Assembly (NCBI GenBank): GCA_014925825.1
Contig: JACGCK010000017.1
Span: 62,001 to 126,000, forward strand
Direction: 5' to 3'
Source of the DNA: Pholiota molesta
Lineage: Eukaryota > Basidiomycota > Agaricomycetes > Agaricales > Strophariaceae
Length of the DNA: 64,000 bases
Shown: positions 1 to 12,654 of the stretch, in pieces
Layout: each line of letters starts with the position of its first letter
How positions within the stretch are numbered: the first letter of the stretch is position 1
Notes under the pieces: generated by a model
Databases searched by the model: none
Seen by the model: only the letters and a program-made list of their open reading frames with translations
What the model was told of the DNA's origin: nothing
Position numbers and translations under genes: made by a program

Positions 1-242
1 CCAACCAGAGCAGTAGGTCCGAACACCAATAGTCCATCGCCCAAGTTTCGTTTCCCGCTTCACCACCTCCATCCAAACCAGTCCGTCCGCATCCAGCCCT
101 TCCAATCGTCCAATCGCAATGAAAATGATGTCCTGGGTGCCCGACACGTATAGGAAGCGTTCTGCGTGGTCAAAAACTCACCATCTCGTCGTATGCTTGA
201 GGATTCCTGGGCTGAGGGGGTCGGTTGACGGTGTGGGCACGT
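1..242 (-). CDS. Partial hypothetical protein, runs off left edge
   Basis: A minus-strand reading frame enters from the left edge. The exon at 132-1 opens with residues DIIFIAIGRLEGLDADG and stays open to base 1. It is preceded by a good intron (133-181, GTGAGT..CCCAG) and an upstream exon at 242-182 ending in the residues NPQAYDEM. The frame is continuous across this junction (phase 0) and reads like a folded protein. The 5' exon is not resolved: an ATG near 315 is in reach but its splice phase does not match. I do not recognise the family. The C-terminus lies outside the window. Confidence 0.4.
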
Positions 243-2210
243 CTTTCGTGGCGTCGCACGGATGATTTGAGATCGTGGGAATATCGGCACGTTCTTACCA
301 ATTTCGGACATAAGCTTTCTTTCTGTTTTACTCTCTGGAGACGGGCAGGTCCAGGGCAGGTCCTCCATCAAGCTCAAGCTGCATTATGCTGAAAATTTAC
401 TGGCTCTTTGTTAATTTTTCTCTTGCTGTTGATAAAAGTCCGAATCAAACTTTCCTTTTTGCTGTTGATTTTGATCTCATTCCAATCACATTCCATCCAT
501 GGTCTTCTGCATCGAATCCCTACGCTACGGTTATACTTAGGGCTTAGGCGCTCGGGTCTAATATTCTCGTCTTACATACGTAGCTAGTCGAAGAAATTTT
601 TTGGCGAATAATTACCATCCAATCTTTGTACCGTTTCATTGAGAAAGCAATGAACGCGAAGACGAAAGAGACTCGCAGGGCAACCCAACGATTCTCAAAG
701 CATCCGCCTGTCATAAAAAATTATTCTATACCATGCCTGTTAAGTACCTTATGTTGTGTCTTGAAGCACGCTACAATCTACAAATTTTTCCAGATAATTC
801 AAAGCAGTTCCGTTGTGCGTGACTAATTTAAAGTAGTATCAACGCTTTGACCTCCACCAGATGATCGTAATTCGCTTTTCCCTTTGAAAAAAAAAAAGGT
901 ATCCTAAAGCAAGACTTCTGCATAATGTGCCAATGTTCTTGTAAGCTAGACTACATCTGCTCTACACTATGCATTATAAGCCATTATCTACACGTTGCCT
1001 GGTGCGGAAACCGTGGAGATGTTTCATGGAGATGGAACAAAAGGTACATAATAGGCTATAGAAACTAGATTCACGTCACTATCTATTCTTGACCATGACA
1101 AGATAACCAAGTAATATAAAATATTCCGTCCGGCAAAAGTTATGCGTGGTCCGAAGCAATAGTGAATTCCCAGCTGGATTGATTCATTCTCGATTCCGAA
1201 TTCTATGGACTTCATGTTTTCCAATAAGTTCAGCAATTAGAAAAGAATCCATAGGCAGCAGATTGAAGTACCTCTAATTTCTGTTCCGATCCTTTTTTTA
1301 CGATCCTATTTATCACAAGTATCCTGATACAAACACTCTCAGAAGTAGTTTTCTGTAGTATCTAATTATAGATCTGAAGCCTCGGCCCCGTACCCATCTG
1401 AACGCGCTTTCCGGATATGTATAAGCAGCGCGCATAGCTGTCAGTTGCTCTCTGCTCAAGCCACTAGTTATCAAGCTATTCTCGCCCATGAATCACAGAG
1501 CAGATTTAAAAAAATTTCTCCATTCAATTGCAGCGACACGTCCAACTAGCCGCGCATTTAGAGTGGTGTGCGAAGGAAAAGAAATATTCAGAATCAGAAA
1601 TTCTCAACTATGCAACCGATTCTTGATAGGTAACGTAAAGCCCATAACCTGCTCAAACGCAAATCCGAATTGATTTTATAGTCTGGGGCTCTTAGATGGA
1701 CTCTAGGTGGTCATTTGACGCCAAGTATCAAGAACCTCATGGATTAACTTTACGATGAGTTTGCCTATCTGTGAGCCACATTGACTTGGCTGGTAGAAGA
1801 GGAGTTTGGTGAAGTTCTTCTCACAGTAGACTTGACCGCAACGGCGATCGTTTTATCATCTCCCAGGATTTATCGGTTATCTTTAGGCTCCCAGGCAGCT
1901 CCCAGGCGTCCACAAGGCGCGCAAACCGGACCTCAACAAGTCCGGGACCTCGCATAGCAATATATCACTGGCCTTTTATGGTTGTCTCTGTACTATGCAC
2001 ATCTACTACCTCTGAAAGTGAAAAGGCTGACCACGCACTCGTAGATCTCTGCAGGTATGTCCTCGCTTTCTATGATCAGACAGCGATCGCGATTCATTCA
2101 TTACCTGCAGCTAATTCCGCTGACGCTCAGCGGCGTTCCATATATTGGGAGCACTTGTTCACTGTATCAATCCACCTTTTCGTTATCGTTAGATCCCTTA
2201 CTGGGAGAAA
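243..2210. other. Intergenic region without a convincing gene
   Basis: AT-rich sequence with only short open frames. A TATAAG-like element near 1420 lies about 65 bases before a 61-codon open frame at 1488-1673 that matches nothing I know. It may be a small gene or chance. I see no repeats or RNA genes. Confidence 0.4.
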
Positions 2211-3446
2211 ATGGTCGCTCTTAGCGGAATGGTTGAAGACTCAGCGGCGGATGCATTGGTGGGCCTTTCTCGAAGTGCGTTCAACGTACGCAACTATACT
2301 TCGCGTAAGGCGTAGCTTCTCCACCCCGTTTCACCACCGGGAGCTCATACGAGAATAGTTGCCGCTCTCGTATTTCTGACCATGGACCACATGATGACGA
2401 TTAGAGCGGAATATCATTACATTTGGAGGTAAGGAGACGAGCTCTAACAATCTATGTGGCCTTTTAATCCCATCCCTAATGTCTCTTCATAGATTGGCTA
2501 CATTTAGACGAGCCGCCTCTGCAGTCATCGGTGTGCTATATATTTGGGCACGTTATTCAGCTTTAATAATTCTCATGTAAGTCTCACTCCGAATCAGAAT
2601 TCGTAATTTTTTGATAGCCAAAATTTCATCAGTGTGCATTATGTCTGTGTTCATAAGTTCCTAGCCAGAGGCTCGGTGTCAGGAATACACTGCCGTACAT
2701 GGTTTCTCGTTCTGTTCGTGGACCTATGCTCCCTGATGCTGGTCCTTGACGTGATATTATTTCTACGAGGTATGCATAGCAGCTCGTGTGATATACATTA
2801 ATGCTCATGAATAACAGTATATGCCTTGTATAGCAAATGCAAGAAAACGCTATTCCTTGTCGTCCCAATAACCATCCAATTCGTGATCGGAGCACTCACC
2901 TTTGGGTTTGTGCTACGAGAGAAATCTTTTGATTATAAGTGCGACTTTCGTAATCCTCAACAGATTGAATCTGTCCTCCAGGGGTCTGTGATTGCCTTCA
3001 TTGATCCGTTTTCATAGAACACTAATGTGATATTACTTCCCAGTGTGGCAGTAATTGTGGCGCATGCATCGCTTTGGGTGGCGACGTTTGCCAAGCGTAA
3101 TGTTGGCAGGGGACCATATAAATTTCTGGTAAGGCTAGTCGTACATGAAGGATTTTGGACATTTGTTCTCCTTCTGGGTACGTAGCATATTCTCTAATTG
3201 GAGCCAGCAATTTCCTCTGACGCCTTTTGACCAGCGCTTGCAAGTGGACTCATACCATACTCATACGCTTCTCGCTCTGCGAATCCATTTATTCTCTTCG
3301 TGTAAGTACGCTACAAGCCTCGGCTCATTCATTCTGTGGCTTATTTTGTGAACAGCTGGCCAATTTCCATTATTTCGATTACTGTAAGCTCGATCATATT
3401 TATTGGGTCTCCATTTGATTGGTTTGGAACTAGGTATGTCGATTAA
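2211..3446 (+). CDS. DUF6533-type multi-pass membrane protein
   Basis: Eight exons (2211-2304, 2359-2428, 2493-2576, 2633-2769, 2818-2983, 3044-3177, 3235-3301, 3356-3446) join in frame to about 280 residues. The N-terminus has the DUF6533 layout: a hydrophobic start, MDHMMTIRAEYHYIWR, then a second hydrophobic segment (YIWARYSALIILM). Further segments include WFLVLFVDLCSLMLVLDVILFLR-like and VVPITIQFVIGALTFGF stretches, giving about seven membrane spans, and a late VVHEGFW motif. This family is large and basidiomycete-specific with no known function; the topology suggests a membrane sensor or channel-like protein, which is inference. All introns are 47-64 bases with GT..AG ends; the fifth has an unusual GTCTGT donor. 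It converges on the MYND gene downstream. Confidence 0.75.
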
Positions 3447-3919
3447 TTATGAACATGCGTCGTCTGAGTGTGGAGGCGACTCCCAACGATGTCCTCGCGA
3501 CGGATGAGCTTCACTTGTCCACCATCATACAAACCTCGATATCTCAAGGGGCTCGAAGCGAACTCACCCAGGAATCCACTCCAGTTCCACAAAATACATA
3601 GCCAATATAATATAAAGAAAAACAAATATTAGGATAAAACAGGAGATCCATGCTCCCGAACTGTCTACTTCTACATATGCTACATAGTATTCCATCGCCT
3701 GTAAGTACACTATTGATACAACATTGGGTATATGACATCTCCAGAGGAATCGATCGTGGATAAACACAAAGCTACATTTCGTCTTCCCAAGAATATTCTT
3801 TCGGAGCAACCCACGGAATCTTCCCTGGACCATCGAGATAAACGATTCCTGTTTTCTTTTTCCTCGCCCAGGTTTCGATCTGCATATCATGTCAACTTGA
3901 ATATGGGGAGTTGGTTCAT
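3447..3919. other. Spacer between convergent genes
   Basis: About 470 bases between the ends of the DUF6533 gene and the MYND gene. A minus-strand open frame at 3564-3995 ends in a hydrophobic stretch (FILIFVFLYIILAMYFV) and overlaps the last MYND exon in another frame. It could be an alternative 3' end of that gene, but no splice joins it cleanly, so it is not called. Confidence 0.4.
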
Positions 3920-4899
3920 CTAAAAAAGGCCTACCGTTGGTATTTGTACTCCAGCAGCACGAATCTGCTCCTCCGTCCGCTCTCTCCATATCCACCTTGA
4001 GCCATACCGGACCATGACTCCTGGCGCCCAGATCATCTTCTTTTGTTTCCGCGACTTGATCTTGCGCAGAACGATCCCGCCCTCAAGACACTTAAGAATA
4101 TTACGGTACCAGTCGTGGGTTATCCTTTCTGGGATGGTCTCTTTGTAGATTGGGCACCAGGCCGACTGTTGCGCTCCCAGAACATCGATTCTATCTAGAC
4201 AGAACTATCATAAACATGAGCGCGAAGAACGTGGAACGAGTTACTCACAGACACATCTTATACAGTTAATAAAAGAGGGGTCGTTTTGACGATTTGCTTT
4301 GAAGTCGTCTCTGTATTTCAATACGCTCCGCGGTAGTTCCTGTGGGTTAAACTCTGTGATCTCAAGGTTGCGAAAATGAAATGCCCGGCCAGGGTTTTGT
4401 TCGCAGTCGGTGTGATATCTCAGGTTCGCCCGGGCACATATGCGGCTCATATCGACTCCCGTACCAGTGAGTCGGGCATGATAGGCGTAATTGAAGATTT
4501 TGTAGAAGGTGGATTCGTGTAATTGGATGAAGTCCTCCAGAAGATTGGCGATGATCTGATCCTTTGTGAGCTTGTTAGATGTTGCTTGGATATTCAGAAT
4601 TCCGTCTGTGACTTGGAACCCTGTGCATTCATTTTTATGGCGCGCCCAGTCTTGAACTTGGTGTGCCCGAATCTTCAGGAAATAAGCGGATCTGCATAGC
4701 GCGCCAGAAAGATTGTACTCACACAGTATCGACTATGTTTGCACGATGCGCAAACGGGAAATTTATCACCTCCAGTTTTCTCCCATTTTGCACATTCTGG
4801 ATAGGTGCACTGCGACAGGATGTTTCTTGCCGAAGCAACCTTGCTGGAAGGGCATTTAAAGACTCGTTTGGAATCAATGTCCCGAACGTAGTCTGGCAT
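3920..4899 (-). CDS. MYND-type zinc finger protein
   Basis: Three exons on the minus strand (4899-4723, 4672-4249, 4194-3920) give about 291 residues. The N-terminal MYND finger is spread over the first intron: C-TYPE-C, then C-AS-C-KHSRYC at the end of exon 1, then IRAHQ..DW..HKNEC at the start of exon 2. Seven zinc ligands are visible; the cysteine usually found in the YCSxxCQ segment is replaced by a histidine (IRAHQ), which could still bind zinc. MYND fingers bind proline-rich partners. The rest has no domain I recognise and ends with a region rich in basic and aromatic residues. Start is the first ATG before the finger. The exact stop is less sure than the start. Confidence 0.7.
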
Positions 4900-5172
4900 T
4901 ACTGATGATTGTTCTGAGTTTAGGGATAGGGTATGTAGACAGTAAGGTTAGTAGTATGCAGCGACTGGAAGTTGTCCTTAAAGTCGTAGGGAACGCGTAT
5001 TGGCATTAGGTGTAGTTGGGAGGCTGTGAGGAGCTGTGCTCAAAGGCGATATCAGCGGCAAATCGGAGTTCGATAATTCAATCTCCACGATTCCTCCAGT
5101 CGCGAACTTCATGCCAACTTCATGCTCAATTTCTTCCAACTAACTTCGTTACCTCTCAAAACGCCGTAGACG

Positions 5173-8100
5173 ATGTCCTCATCGTCTACTGCAACTACAA
5201 TTTATCTTCCGAGCTGTCTTTTATTGCTTGTGCACCTTCATCTCCTGGAATATCCATGTTCGAATCGTCCTGAATATGACCACAACATCTTCAATCCACG
5301 CACACGAGGACTGCGCGAACGCGCTAGGACAATGGAAGAGGTCACCTATTATCTGGTTGGAAAACTTGAAGGGAAGAGTATCAAGAATGTAAGCATTTTG
5401 CATGCAAAGGATGGGCAGGTGTTTCGACGACGCGATCGGTGGCTGACGCTTAAAAACACCCGCCTCCACGAATAGCATACACTGCTGGAGACAATGGCTG
5501 TTTCTTCCAGAGACAACCTATTTTGAACAGGTTCCAAGGCTGTTCGCGAATATTTTTTTTGGAACAGCCTATGGAACAGGTTCAAAACATACTGTTTCTG
5601 GGCTGTTTTCGCATGGCACAATGATCACCTCCAGCAGTGATACTGACTCGAACAGATAGATTCTACCGACATATCCATGCAACCAACCTGCCGAATCCCT
5701 CGCTTTCCGGACTACTCTCACCAAATACCTCGAGAATCTCCGACATCAATGCATCTATCCCTCATCTTCGCGGTCGTCTGCTTCTTCTGGAACGAGCGCT
5801 AAATCGAAACCTTCAAACGAGGTCAAAGATAATTCGGAACAGGCATGGTGGTGGAAGGATGTTATTGTAAGGAAGTCACTTCTGGAAGAGTGCTCGGGTG
5901 ACAAGTAGGTCGACCATTCAATTAATCGACACGATGGAGACTAACCATTCACAACAGATTCGAGCGCCTCATGTTGTCGCTATCAACACATGCCTTGATG
6001 CGAACCTCACATGCTCTAAGTCCGGACACGATGAGCGTATGTAGGTTAACGTGAACCGTCGCAGTGCACAGCCTGCTGACAGTGATATTAGATGCTTCTG
6101 CGTTCTCAACCAGCCATATATTCAACTTCCCTGGCGCGATATCAAACGAGTCGTCATGTCTGGACAAAATCGGCATCCATCTTAATGGGTTCGCAGGTTG
6201 ATTTGAAAACGCTTCGAGTAAGTTGTTGCAACTCATTTAGACGCTGTCAATCTTTCCACAACACCCTATATTTGTACCATCTGCAGTCTAAGATGCTGTA
6301 CTGCTTTTGAGAACATGCTCTTTTAGACCTTTTTCCTGACTTCGTATCTCTATTCACAGGGTCGAATCCAGCGCCAAATTTCTGATAAATCCTCCAAGTA
6401 TGACGGTATGACGACCGATCGACTAAAAGCATTGGTCAATTCGGCATTACAAGAATTACTACAACGACAATGGTCGGGAGAAAATGGCACGGCAGCCCTG
6501 TATTTCGTCATCGAATTAGCTGCTCTGAAGTTGTCTTCGACGCCTTCGTTAAATCTCTCACACGATCGAGTCAACACATCCACGGTCAGCATTCGTTCGC
6601 ATCTGGGCTCTACCAGCACTGATTTAAATAGGGCAGATACCTCCAGTAGTCCCCTCTCCGTTGCCTGTAGCTGCAGCGCATCATCCAGCACATCTGAAGC
6701 GCCTGCGCCGCCCCGTCTTTGGGACCAAAAATAAAACATCAGCGCAGAGCGAGCATGTCCCACCCCTACCTGCGCGCTCACACGCCGAAATTATCATCGC
6801 GGAACGCATAGCCCCCCTGAAACGCACCCACCAAACCCTCGCAGACGCACTCTCTCGCCTAGAGCAGAAAAGGCTCGCGCTGCGGGAAAAACTCAATGCA
6901 TATTCGAGTGGAAATGATGCGCCCATCGCTCCCCTTGCACTCTGGACCCATTGCGGCGCGCCAACTACGTCCGTTGATGTTACGCCGCAGGTAACAAATG
7001 GTTTCATGGCCTCGTTAGGATTCCAAGCGGAGTTCTTGGCCTTGGATCAGGACACCGTGGACGAAGACGTGCTTGAGAAGAGGATCGACGAAATCCGACG
7101 AAACACACTCCCATCATATCTTCCTCTGCCAAATTTGTCTACTCCTAGATTACCTCCTCGCGATTTCACAGCAAATGCTATCGTCCCGAGAACCAAAGCT
7201 TTACAACCCCAGCGAACGGCCTCGACTTCCAAATCGGTATCAATCCGTGATCCTCCCCTGCCCACACTAGAGCTGCCAGTTCCCCCGGCAATGTCTCCCG
7301 GCAAATCGTCACGCAGCTCAAGGCGCAAATCCGTGCGCTTTTCAATGGCGCGACGCCGAGCGTCGATGTTCCGCGTGTTCAGCGGAGAGGTGAACGACGA
7401 AGTCGACAAGGTACCTTATTCTCCTCTGCGATTTTTCCTGTGTGAAATGTCTGACTTTCTGTCGGAAGCTTGTAGACGAAACACACGACTTCCCCACGGA
7501 CGATGAGGACACGGACGACGAGTACGCCTCGCCGTACAAGACCCCACGAGGGAAAGGGAGGCAGAAAGCGAATCGCATATGGACGGCCGGTACGCCGACG
7601 ACTGCGAAGAAAAGCGCTGCCCGGCCACGGATGGCGTCTGCCCTCGCCTTGTTGCTCGACAGCGACCCGAAACAAAGATTACCTAGTCTCACTTTGTCTG
7701 CTTCCTCAGAACAAATGGACGAGGAGGACACGGGCTCAGACGAGGAGGAGGACAGGTTTAGAGTGGAGGATGCGAAGGATATCGATGCGACGCCTCGGCC
7801 TAGAAGACAGACCCTGCCTCGACGGGGGTCCGCAGAATCCCGTCTTGCCGAGGGAGATGATTATGACGGCATGAATGCTGGAGACGCTGAGACGGGCGAA
7901 CAAGATGTGTTTGGCGACGAACAGCCGAGCATGACGCTGAAGGAGATTCTTCTATCCGCCGACACAAGCTACTTCGATTTATTAGGTACTTTTTCATTTT
8001 TATTCGACACGAAGGCGGCGGCTGATGTTGTGCAGAAGCAGGAAACGACGATGCAGACGATGGGATGTTGGCCGCGGATGCTTCATTTGTCTGGGAATGA
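5173..8100 (+). CDS. Probable HAUS6-like augmin complex subunit
   Basis: Exons at 5173-5388, 5660-5904, 5958-6036, 6092-6217, 6360-~6590, ~6650-7410, 7469-7985 and 8042-8100 give a protein of about 700 residues. The N-terminal part resembles HAUS6_N: leucine-rich start, FNPRTRGLRERARTMEEV, then WWKDVIVRKSLLEECSGDKF, then a helix with RHVWTKSASILMGSQVDLKTLR. The middle has a helical stretch (HAEIIIAERIAPLKRTHQTL) and the C-terminal half is acidic, serine-rich and probably disordered, with a conserved-looking end (MTLKEILLSADTSYFDLLG). HAUS6 belongs to the augmin complex that recruits gamma-tubulin to existing microtubules in the spindle. Two borders are unresolved: the intron between about 6590 and 6650, and a possible micro-exon in 6218-6359. 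The first intron (271 bases) is unusually long. Assignment rests on remembered family features, not on a search. Confidence 0.6.
5389..5659 (+). other. Unusually long first intron with inverted repeats
   Basis: 271 bases against 47-75 for most introns here. It contains the word GAACAGGTTC twice (near 5526 and 5575) and the arms AACAGGTTCC..GGCTGTTC / GAACAGCC..GGAACAGGTT around 5525-5590, which can fold back. A small insertion inside the intron is a possible reason for the length. Confidence 0.45.
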
Positions 8101-8567
8101 TCGTTTTTTTTTGTTTGTATCTTCACTTTATACGAACCTTGTGGTTGATGTACTTGAACTATCACAATCTCCAAGATTCTCTGCATAACTTACTTGTAAG
8201 TGATTTGGTCGTCCTTTCACACGTTGGCCTTTCTTCTAACACCGTAAAGATCCGTACCAGTTCCAAAGCCTGAGTGCTGGCGATTCTAATAATAATCTGC
8301 ATCCGAGCATCGAAGTTCTCTTCTTGCACCAGGAATGCCTATTTCTATCAATCGGCCATTTGGTCTTTTGCTCGTCGCTCAAGCTCGACGACCTTCTTTC
8401 GCATGGACGTGTCATTAGATATTGCGAAATTGAGAGCTTTTTTTGCTCATTGCCACACACGTTCGTAGGTCATCGCCATTCCGTGCGATTATCATCCTGG
8501 CGGTATCTGGCGATGCCCTCATATATAAACCTCTCAAGTGGGCGAAGAGGGTCTGCCAACTCGTCTG
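8101..8567. other. Intergenic region
   Basis: 470 bases between two genes on the same strand. It holds the 3' end signals of the HAUS6-like gene and the promoter of the next gene, including ATATATAAACC near 8521, about 45 bases before the ATG, which may be the TATA element. Confidence 0.4.
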
Positions 8568-10507
8568 ATGCATGCTCTATCAGTGCCCCTCGCCCTATTG
8601 GGTCTTCTTGTCGCTCGTGTAATCGCCATTCCTGCTGCGACGCCAGCAGCATCAGCAGCATCCTCTGCTGTTTCTGTGAATTTGAACGGGGTCACATACG
8701 TGAACAAAGTAAGATATACCAGCCAGTTTCGATCCCTTCTGCTAACGCCTACTAACATCATACTTACCAGGGTTTAGTAGGGTTTGGTCTCATCCCCTCC
8801 GACTTCCTCGAATCAACGGGAGACACAGTCGGAGGAATTGGAAGTGCAATAGCCATCAAACGAGGGACATGGACCAGCCAGTCAGATGGGACGTTTACCG
8901 GCACTTTGGTTGTCCACCCTGACAGGGGATTCAACGTGTTTGTTTCTCTCCTTTCATATGAGGCTTACATCCTGAGCAAAGCTCGATAGAGACGGGACGG
9001 TAGACTATCAAGCACGGCGCCACGAACTCCAGTTCACGCTCGCACCTTATACCAGCTCGACGAATCTCAATTTCACCAATGCGCAAGAAACGTTCAAAAT
9101 CTCTTATGTCGATACGATCCTCGAGGTGGAGCGCAATAATGTCAAGACCAGCGGATTGGATCCCGCCGCAATTCGACCAGCTCAAAGCGGATTTCCGACG
9201 GTGCCAACTGCTGATCCCCAAATGCCCATTGCGTCCACCAGCGAACCACATTTGACGTTAGACGTCGAAGGAATAGTTCTAAACGCAGATGGATCGTAAG
9301 TAGAATTGTTTCTTTGCAAATATACCGTCATTTTGGTTAAGCTAATTTTAAACAACACTCTCCTTGCGATAGATACTGGCTCAGTGACGAATATGGACCT
9401 TACATATATCTCTTCTCGGCTGCTGGAAGTCTTATCCAGACCATCCAACCTCCAAGTGCTATTCTCCCAGAAGTTTCTGGGAGTTTGGGTTTCAGTTCCT
9501 TGGACGATCCGGATACAGGACGGGCGGCAAACCAAGGTGTGCGAGGATGTTGTCGATCACCATTTCTGACTTGATAATTTAACGTTCAACTTGTTTAGGC
9601 TTCGAGGGTCTCACCCTTGACCCGCTCACCAACACGCTTTACGCGATGCTTCAATCTGCCACTATACAGGATGGCGGTGACGATAAAAGTACCTCACGTT
9701 TCACCCGCCTCCTCGCCTACAACGTTTCGGCGCCTTCGGTTAGTGTACCTCTCATAGGCGAATGGGTTGTTCCCCTCCCTCAAAGTGGTGGCGGAAAAAC
9801 GGAGGCGTGCAGCGAAATTCACTTTTTGGGCGCTGGTGTCTTTTTGGCACTCTCGAGGGACGGAGATGGAAGGGGAGGAGATGACAATAAGTCTAGTTAC
9901 AAGTGAGATATTCTCTAATTTTTTTTCGTTGTATTTTTGACTCATAGAATCGAAGGCAAGCAGACCTCTTCTCGATTTCGAACGCTACAGATATTCACGG
10001 CACAACATTCGACTCTCCTTCGAATCCAATTGCCAGTAAAGGAAAGCTTGTGAAAGGGATCACCGCTGCTACTTACGTCTCTTTCGTCAACTTTTTGGAT
10101 TCAACGCAGCTCGCCAGATTTGGGCTCCATAATGGTACGTGCAAAAGGATGAATTAATTTGAATATCGCAATGTGCTTATAGTCATGCATAGGATCCCCG
10201 GATGATGAAACACTTATTGACGCAAAATGGGAGTCACTCGCTTTGGCTCCTGTTGGTGATGCGACTGTGCCCGATGATTACTTCTTAATTACTGCTGTAA
10301 GCTTCATTCTCCATACCAATTGCTACTTACTGGTTTCCTGACAAGATCCGATTTTTGTAGTCGGATAACGACTTCCTCAGTATACATGGGGTATCTCTGG
10401 GAGTTCCGTTTGACGCAGGGATCGATGTCGATAATCAATTTTTAGTCTTTCAGGTGACGCTGCCTAGCGTTCCCAGAGGTAGTATCCAGAGCGCTTTGGG
10501 CATTTGA
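8568..10507 (+). CDS. Secreted esterase-like activity of phytase domain protein
   Basis: Eight exons (8568-8708, 8771-8935, 8982-9295, 9373-9536, 9599-9902, 9956-10134, 10193-10296, 10361-10507) join in frame to about 500 residues. The first 21 residues form a signal peptide (LALLGLLVARVIA then IPAA). The mature part has the repeating beta-propeller style of the family called esterase-like activity of phytase: VNKGLVGFGLIPSDF near the start, DRDGTVDYQARRHELQF, DEYGPYIYLFSAAGSLI, GFEGLTLDPLTNTLYAMLQS and a closing SDNDFLSI segment. Members are secreted or surface proteins thought to hydrolyse phosphate esters; the actual substrate is not known. All introns are GT..AG, 51-77 bases. The acceptor at 9955 is chosen because it alone keeps the conserved QADLFSI frame. 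Confidence 0.8.
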
Positions 10508-10715
10508 ACTTGATATGAGAAATGTGTTCACAACCTGCACCAAGCCACATCTAGTTTTAGCGGACTCTTTCCAAATCAAAGACTACCAACAGAGTACACA
10601 GATAATATACATACTCATTACAACAACAGGGGATGCTATTGTACATACATGAGGCTGCGTCGACTTCACAGAGTTGGTGGAACATAATTGTGTGTTCGTA
10701 ACCGTTCGCGAAGGA

Positions 10716-11498
10716 TCAATAAACTCCAGGAACCAAAGCATAAGGCACCTTTTTCGCCCATTCATCCCACTCCTTTCCGAAGCGTTTCCTCAACTGCGCA
10801 TCTTCAATTGGGATTCTTGGAATCAAGATAAAGGGAATCACGATGTTGAAACGGACTACCCAAATGGCGAATAAAATCGTAGCGGGGATATTTCTCAACA
10901 GCCCGGATTCGCGGACCCATGAACCAGGAGCTCCAGCCCAAAGAAGCGAGCCCAGCACCGCTAGTGTTGCACCTGTGTAGCCCGGGTGGCGTACGAGGGC
11001 ATACGGGCCAGTCTTGACGAGCTGATGGTTCTTCTGCATGCTAGGTTCGAAGCGGAAAAATTGTCCCAGAGCGCGGTACGAAAGGAAGCGAATGAGGGCG
11101 CCCATGGAGACGAAAACAAAACCGGCGATAGAGTACCAGTTGAGGGACAGTTGATCGGGTTGTCCGGCAGGAAACATTTTACAGAGGTACTGGAAGAAAA
11201 CTTGGGAAACTGGTAATGAAGGATAATTCGATGCAATAATCGAAGCCGCCTCGAGCATCGACATAGAATCAACTCCAAGCTGATGAACAAAACAAAACCG
11301 GTTGGTGAATATTATTTTTTACGAAGGTCGGTATAGACCTACATAAACGAGCATTAATCTCCAGTTATATGAATCTGGTCGATCTAGGGTGGAACTCTTG
11401 TATCGCTCCTCTTTAGACGCTGGGGGTTGAGGAGGTGTAAAGACGATACGCCAGAAATACGAGTACAGAACGAGGAGGGGGAGCTTAGCTAGAGACAT
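10716..11498 (-). CDS. Isoprenylcysteine carboxyl methyltransferase-like protein, copy 1
   Basis: Two exons (11498-11343 and 11279-10716) give 239 residues. The protein belongs to the ICMT/STE14 family (PF04140), integral membrane enzymes that methylate the C-terminal prenylated cysteine of proteins such as Ras and fungal mating pheromones in the ER. The methyl-donor region shows GPYALVRHPGYTG, and the C-terminus has RIPIEDAQLRKRFGKEWDEW followed by VPGVY, both typical. Several membrane spans are visible, including the N-terminal one from MSLAKLPLLVLYSY. An upstream in-frame ATG at 11543 would add 15 residues; the start at 11498 was chosen because it opens directly into the first span in both copies. 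The second copy lies 2.16 kb to the right. Confidence 0.85.
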
Positions 11499-12654
11499 TA
11501 TCAATCGCTGAGTGGGGTCGAAAACAAACGGAGAATTATTCAATGTCTCCCTCCGGCTTTATATCAATTCCTGCTGGTCTTGTGACATTCCCCGATGACC
11601 CGGCATCCGAGAAGACTTGCACCGACTTTTACGTTGTTCTGCGCGCTGGGAAGTTATTGGTTAGGACACTTCCTGAAGCGCATAAGTCTCGAAGTATCTT
11701 CTGTCTATGTACAACTATATCCACATTAGTACAGGATCAATTTTGAAGGGACCAAACTGATGGATCAGGATGATGAGTCTCGTATCTGTATGTCCCGCTG
11801 ATGTACCGACTAGTACGAAGTTCCATAGAATTATCTACCGCCAAGGCACATTCAGGGTAAAATTTCCAAACTGGCATAATTATAAGTTGTGGTCATCATT
11901 ACGGCCGTTATTTTGAGTGAATAACGATGCATCGCCGTCCTGATCATGAAAAACAATCATCAAGTCCCAGCCTCCTTCGCGAAGCGAAGCAGAAGCCATG
12001 TCGAAATACATCACCCACTTGATACACACAAGCTAACAGTATATGATAGGCTCAACGGTATGTCCGTGCCATCTTTTTTGTTGTTTCTGAATATGGATTG
12101 ATAAACAATGGAAACGCCCAAAAACGACACGCCTCAAGGCAGTCAAATATATTAATACGTCAGGGTCTGAATCGGAGCTATGTACCGGCTTCACGTCCCT
12201 GTTAGATTGCAAGTGTCTGTAGACTGTCGGTGTCTGCATCAGACTGTATGTGCCAAATTTAAATGTGCAGTCTGATCCCGAAGTGCAACACCGAGATTAT
12301 CTTTTGGGTTAACCAGAGTTAACCCATATAGCTATATAGCTACAGTAGGGTTATTGCTCAGCGCTCAACGCAACGCTGATGACCCACAATCCTTTACCTC
12401 TACCAACTTCCAAGTACACATTGTCAGTGGGCCAAGCGGACCCACTCTGAAATCCGCTGGAATCAGCAGGTCATAAGTCAAAAAGGACTTACACGCGCAT
12501 ACTCATTTGTACGCAAAGATTCATGTAACGTACTGCATTTAGCGCGCAGATTCAATGGAGAATCTCGAATACAGCAGAAAACGCTGCTAGCCACAACTGG
12601 GGTGGGGGTGGGGACGGGACTCCGTACGGCGTACGATCCTTACGAACAGACTCA
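11499..12654. other. Spacer inside duplication unit A
   Basis: No gene. The right part aligns with the matching spacer of unit B (for example CCCAGCCTCCTTCGCGAAG at about 11970 and 14030, and CATGTAACGTACTG at 12529 and 14198), except for the extra block near 12095-12466. Confidence 0.6.

Noticed and set aside
2905..3450. DUF6533-type gene as a pseudogene because of stops in simple translation
   Set aside because: All stops fall in introns with good borders; the spliced frame is continuous to 3446.
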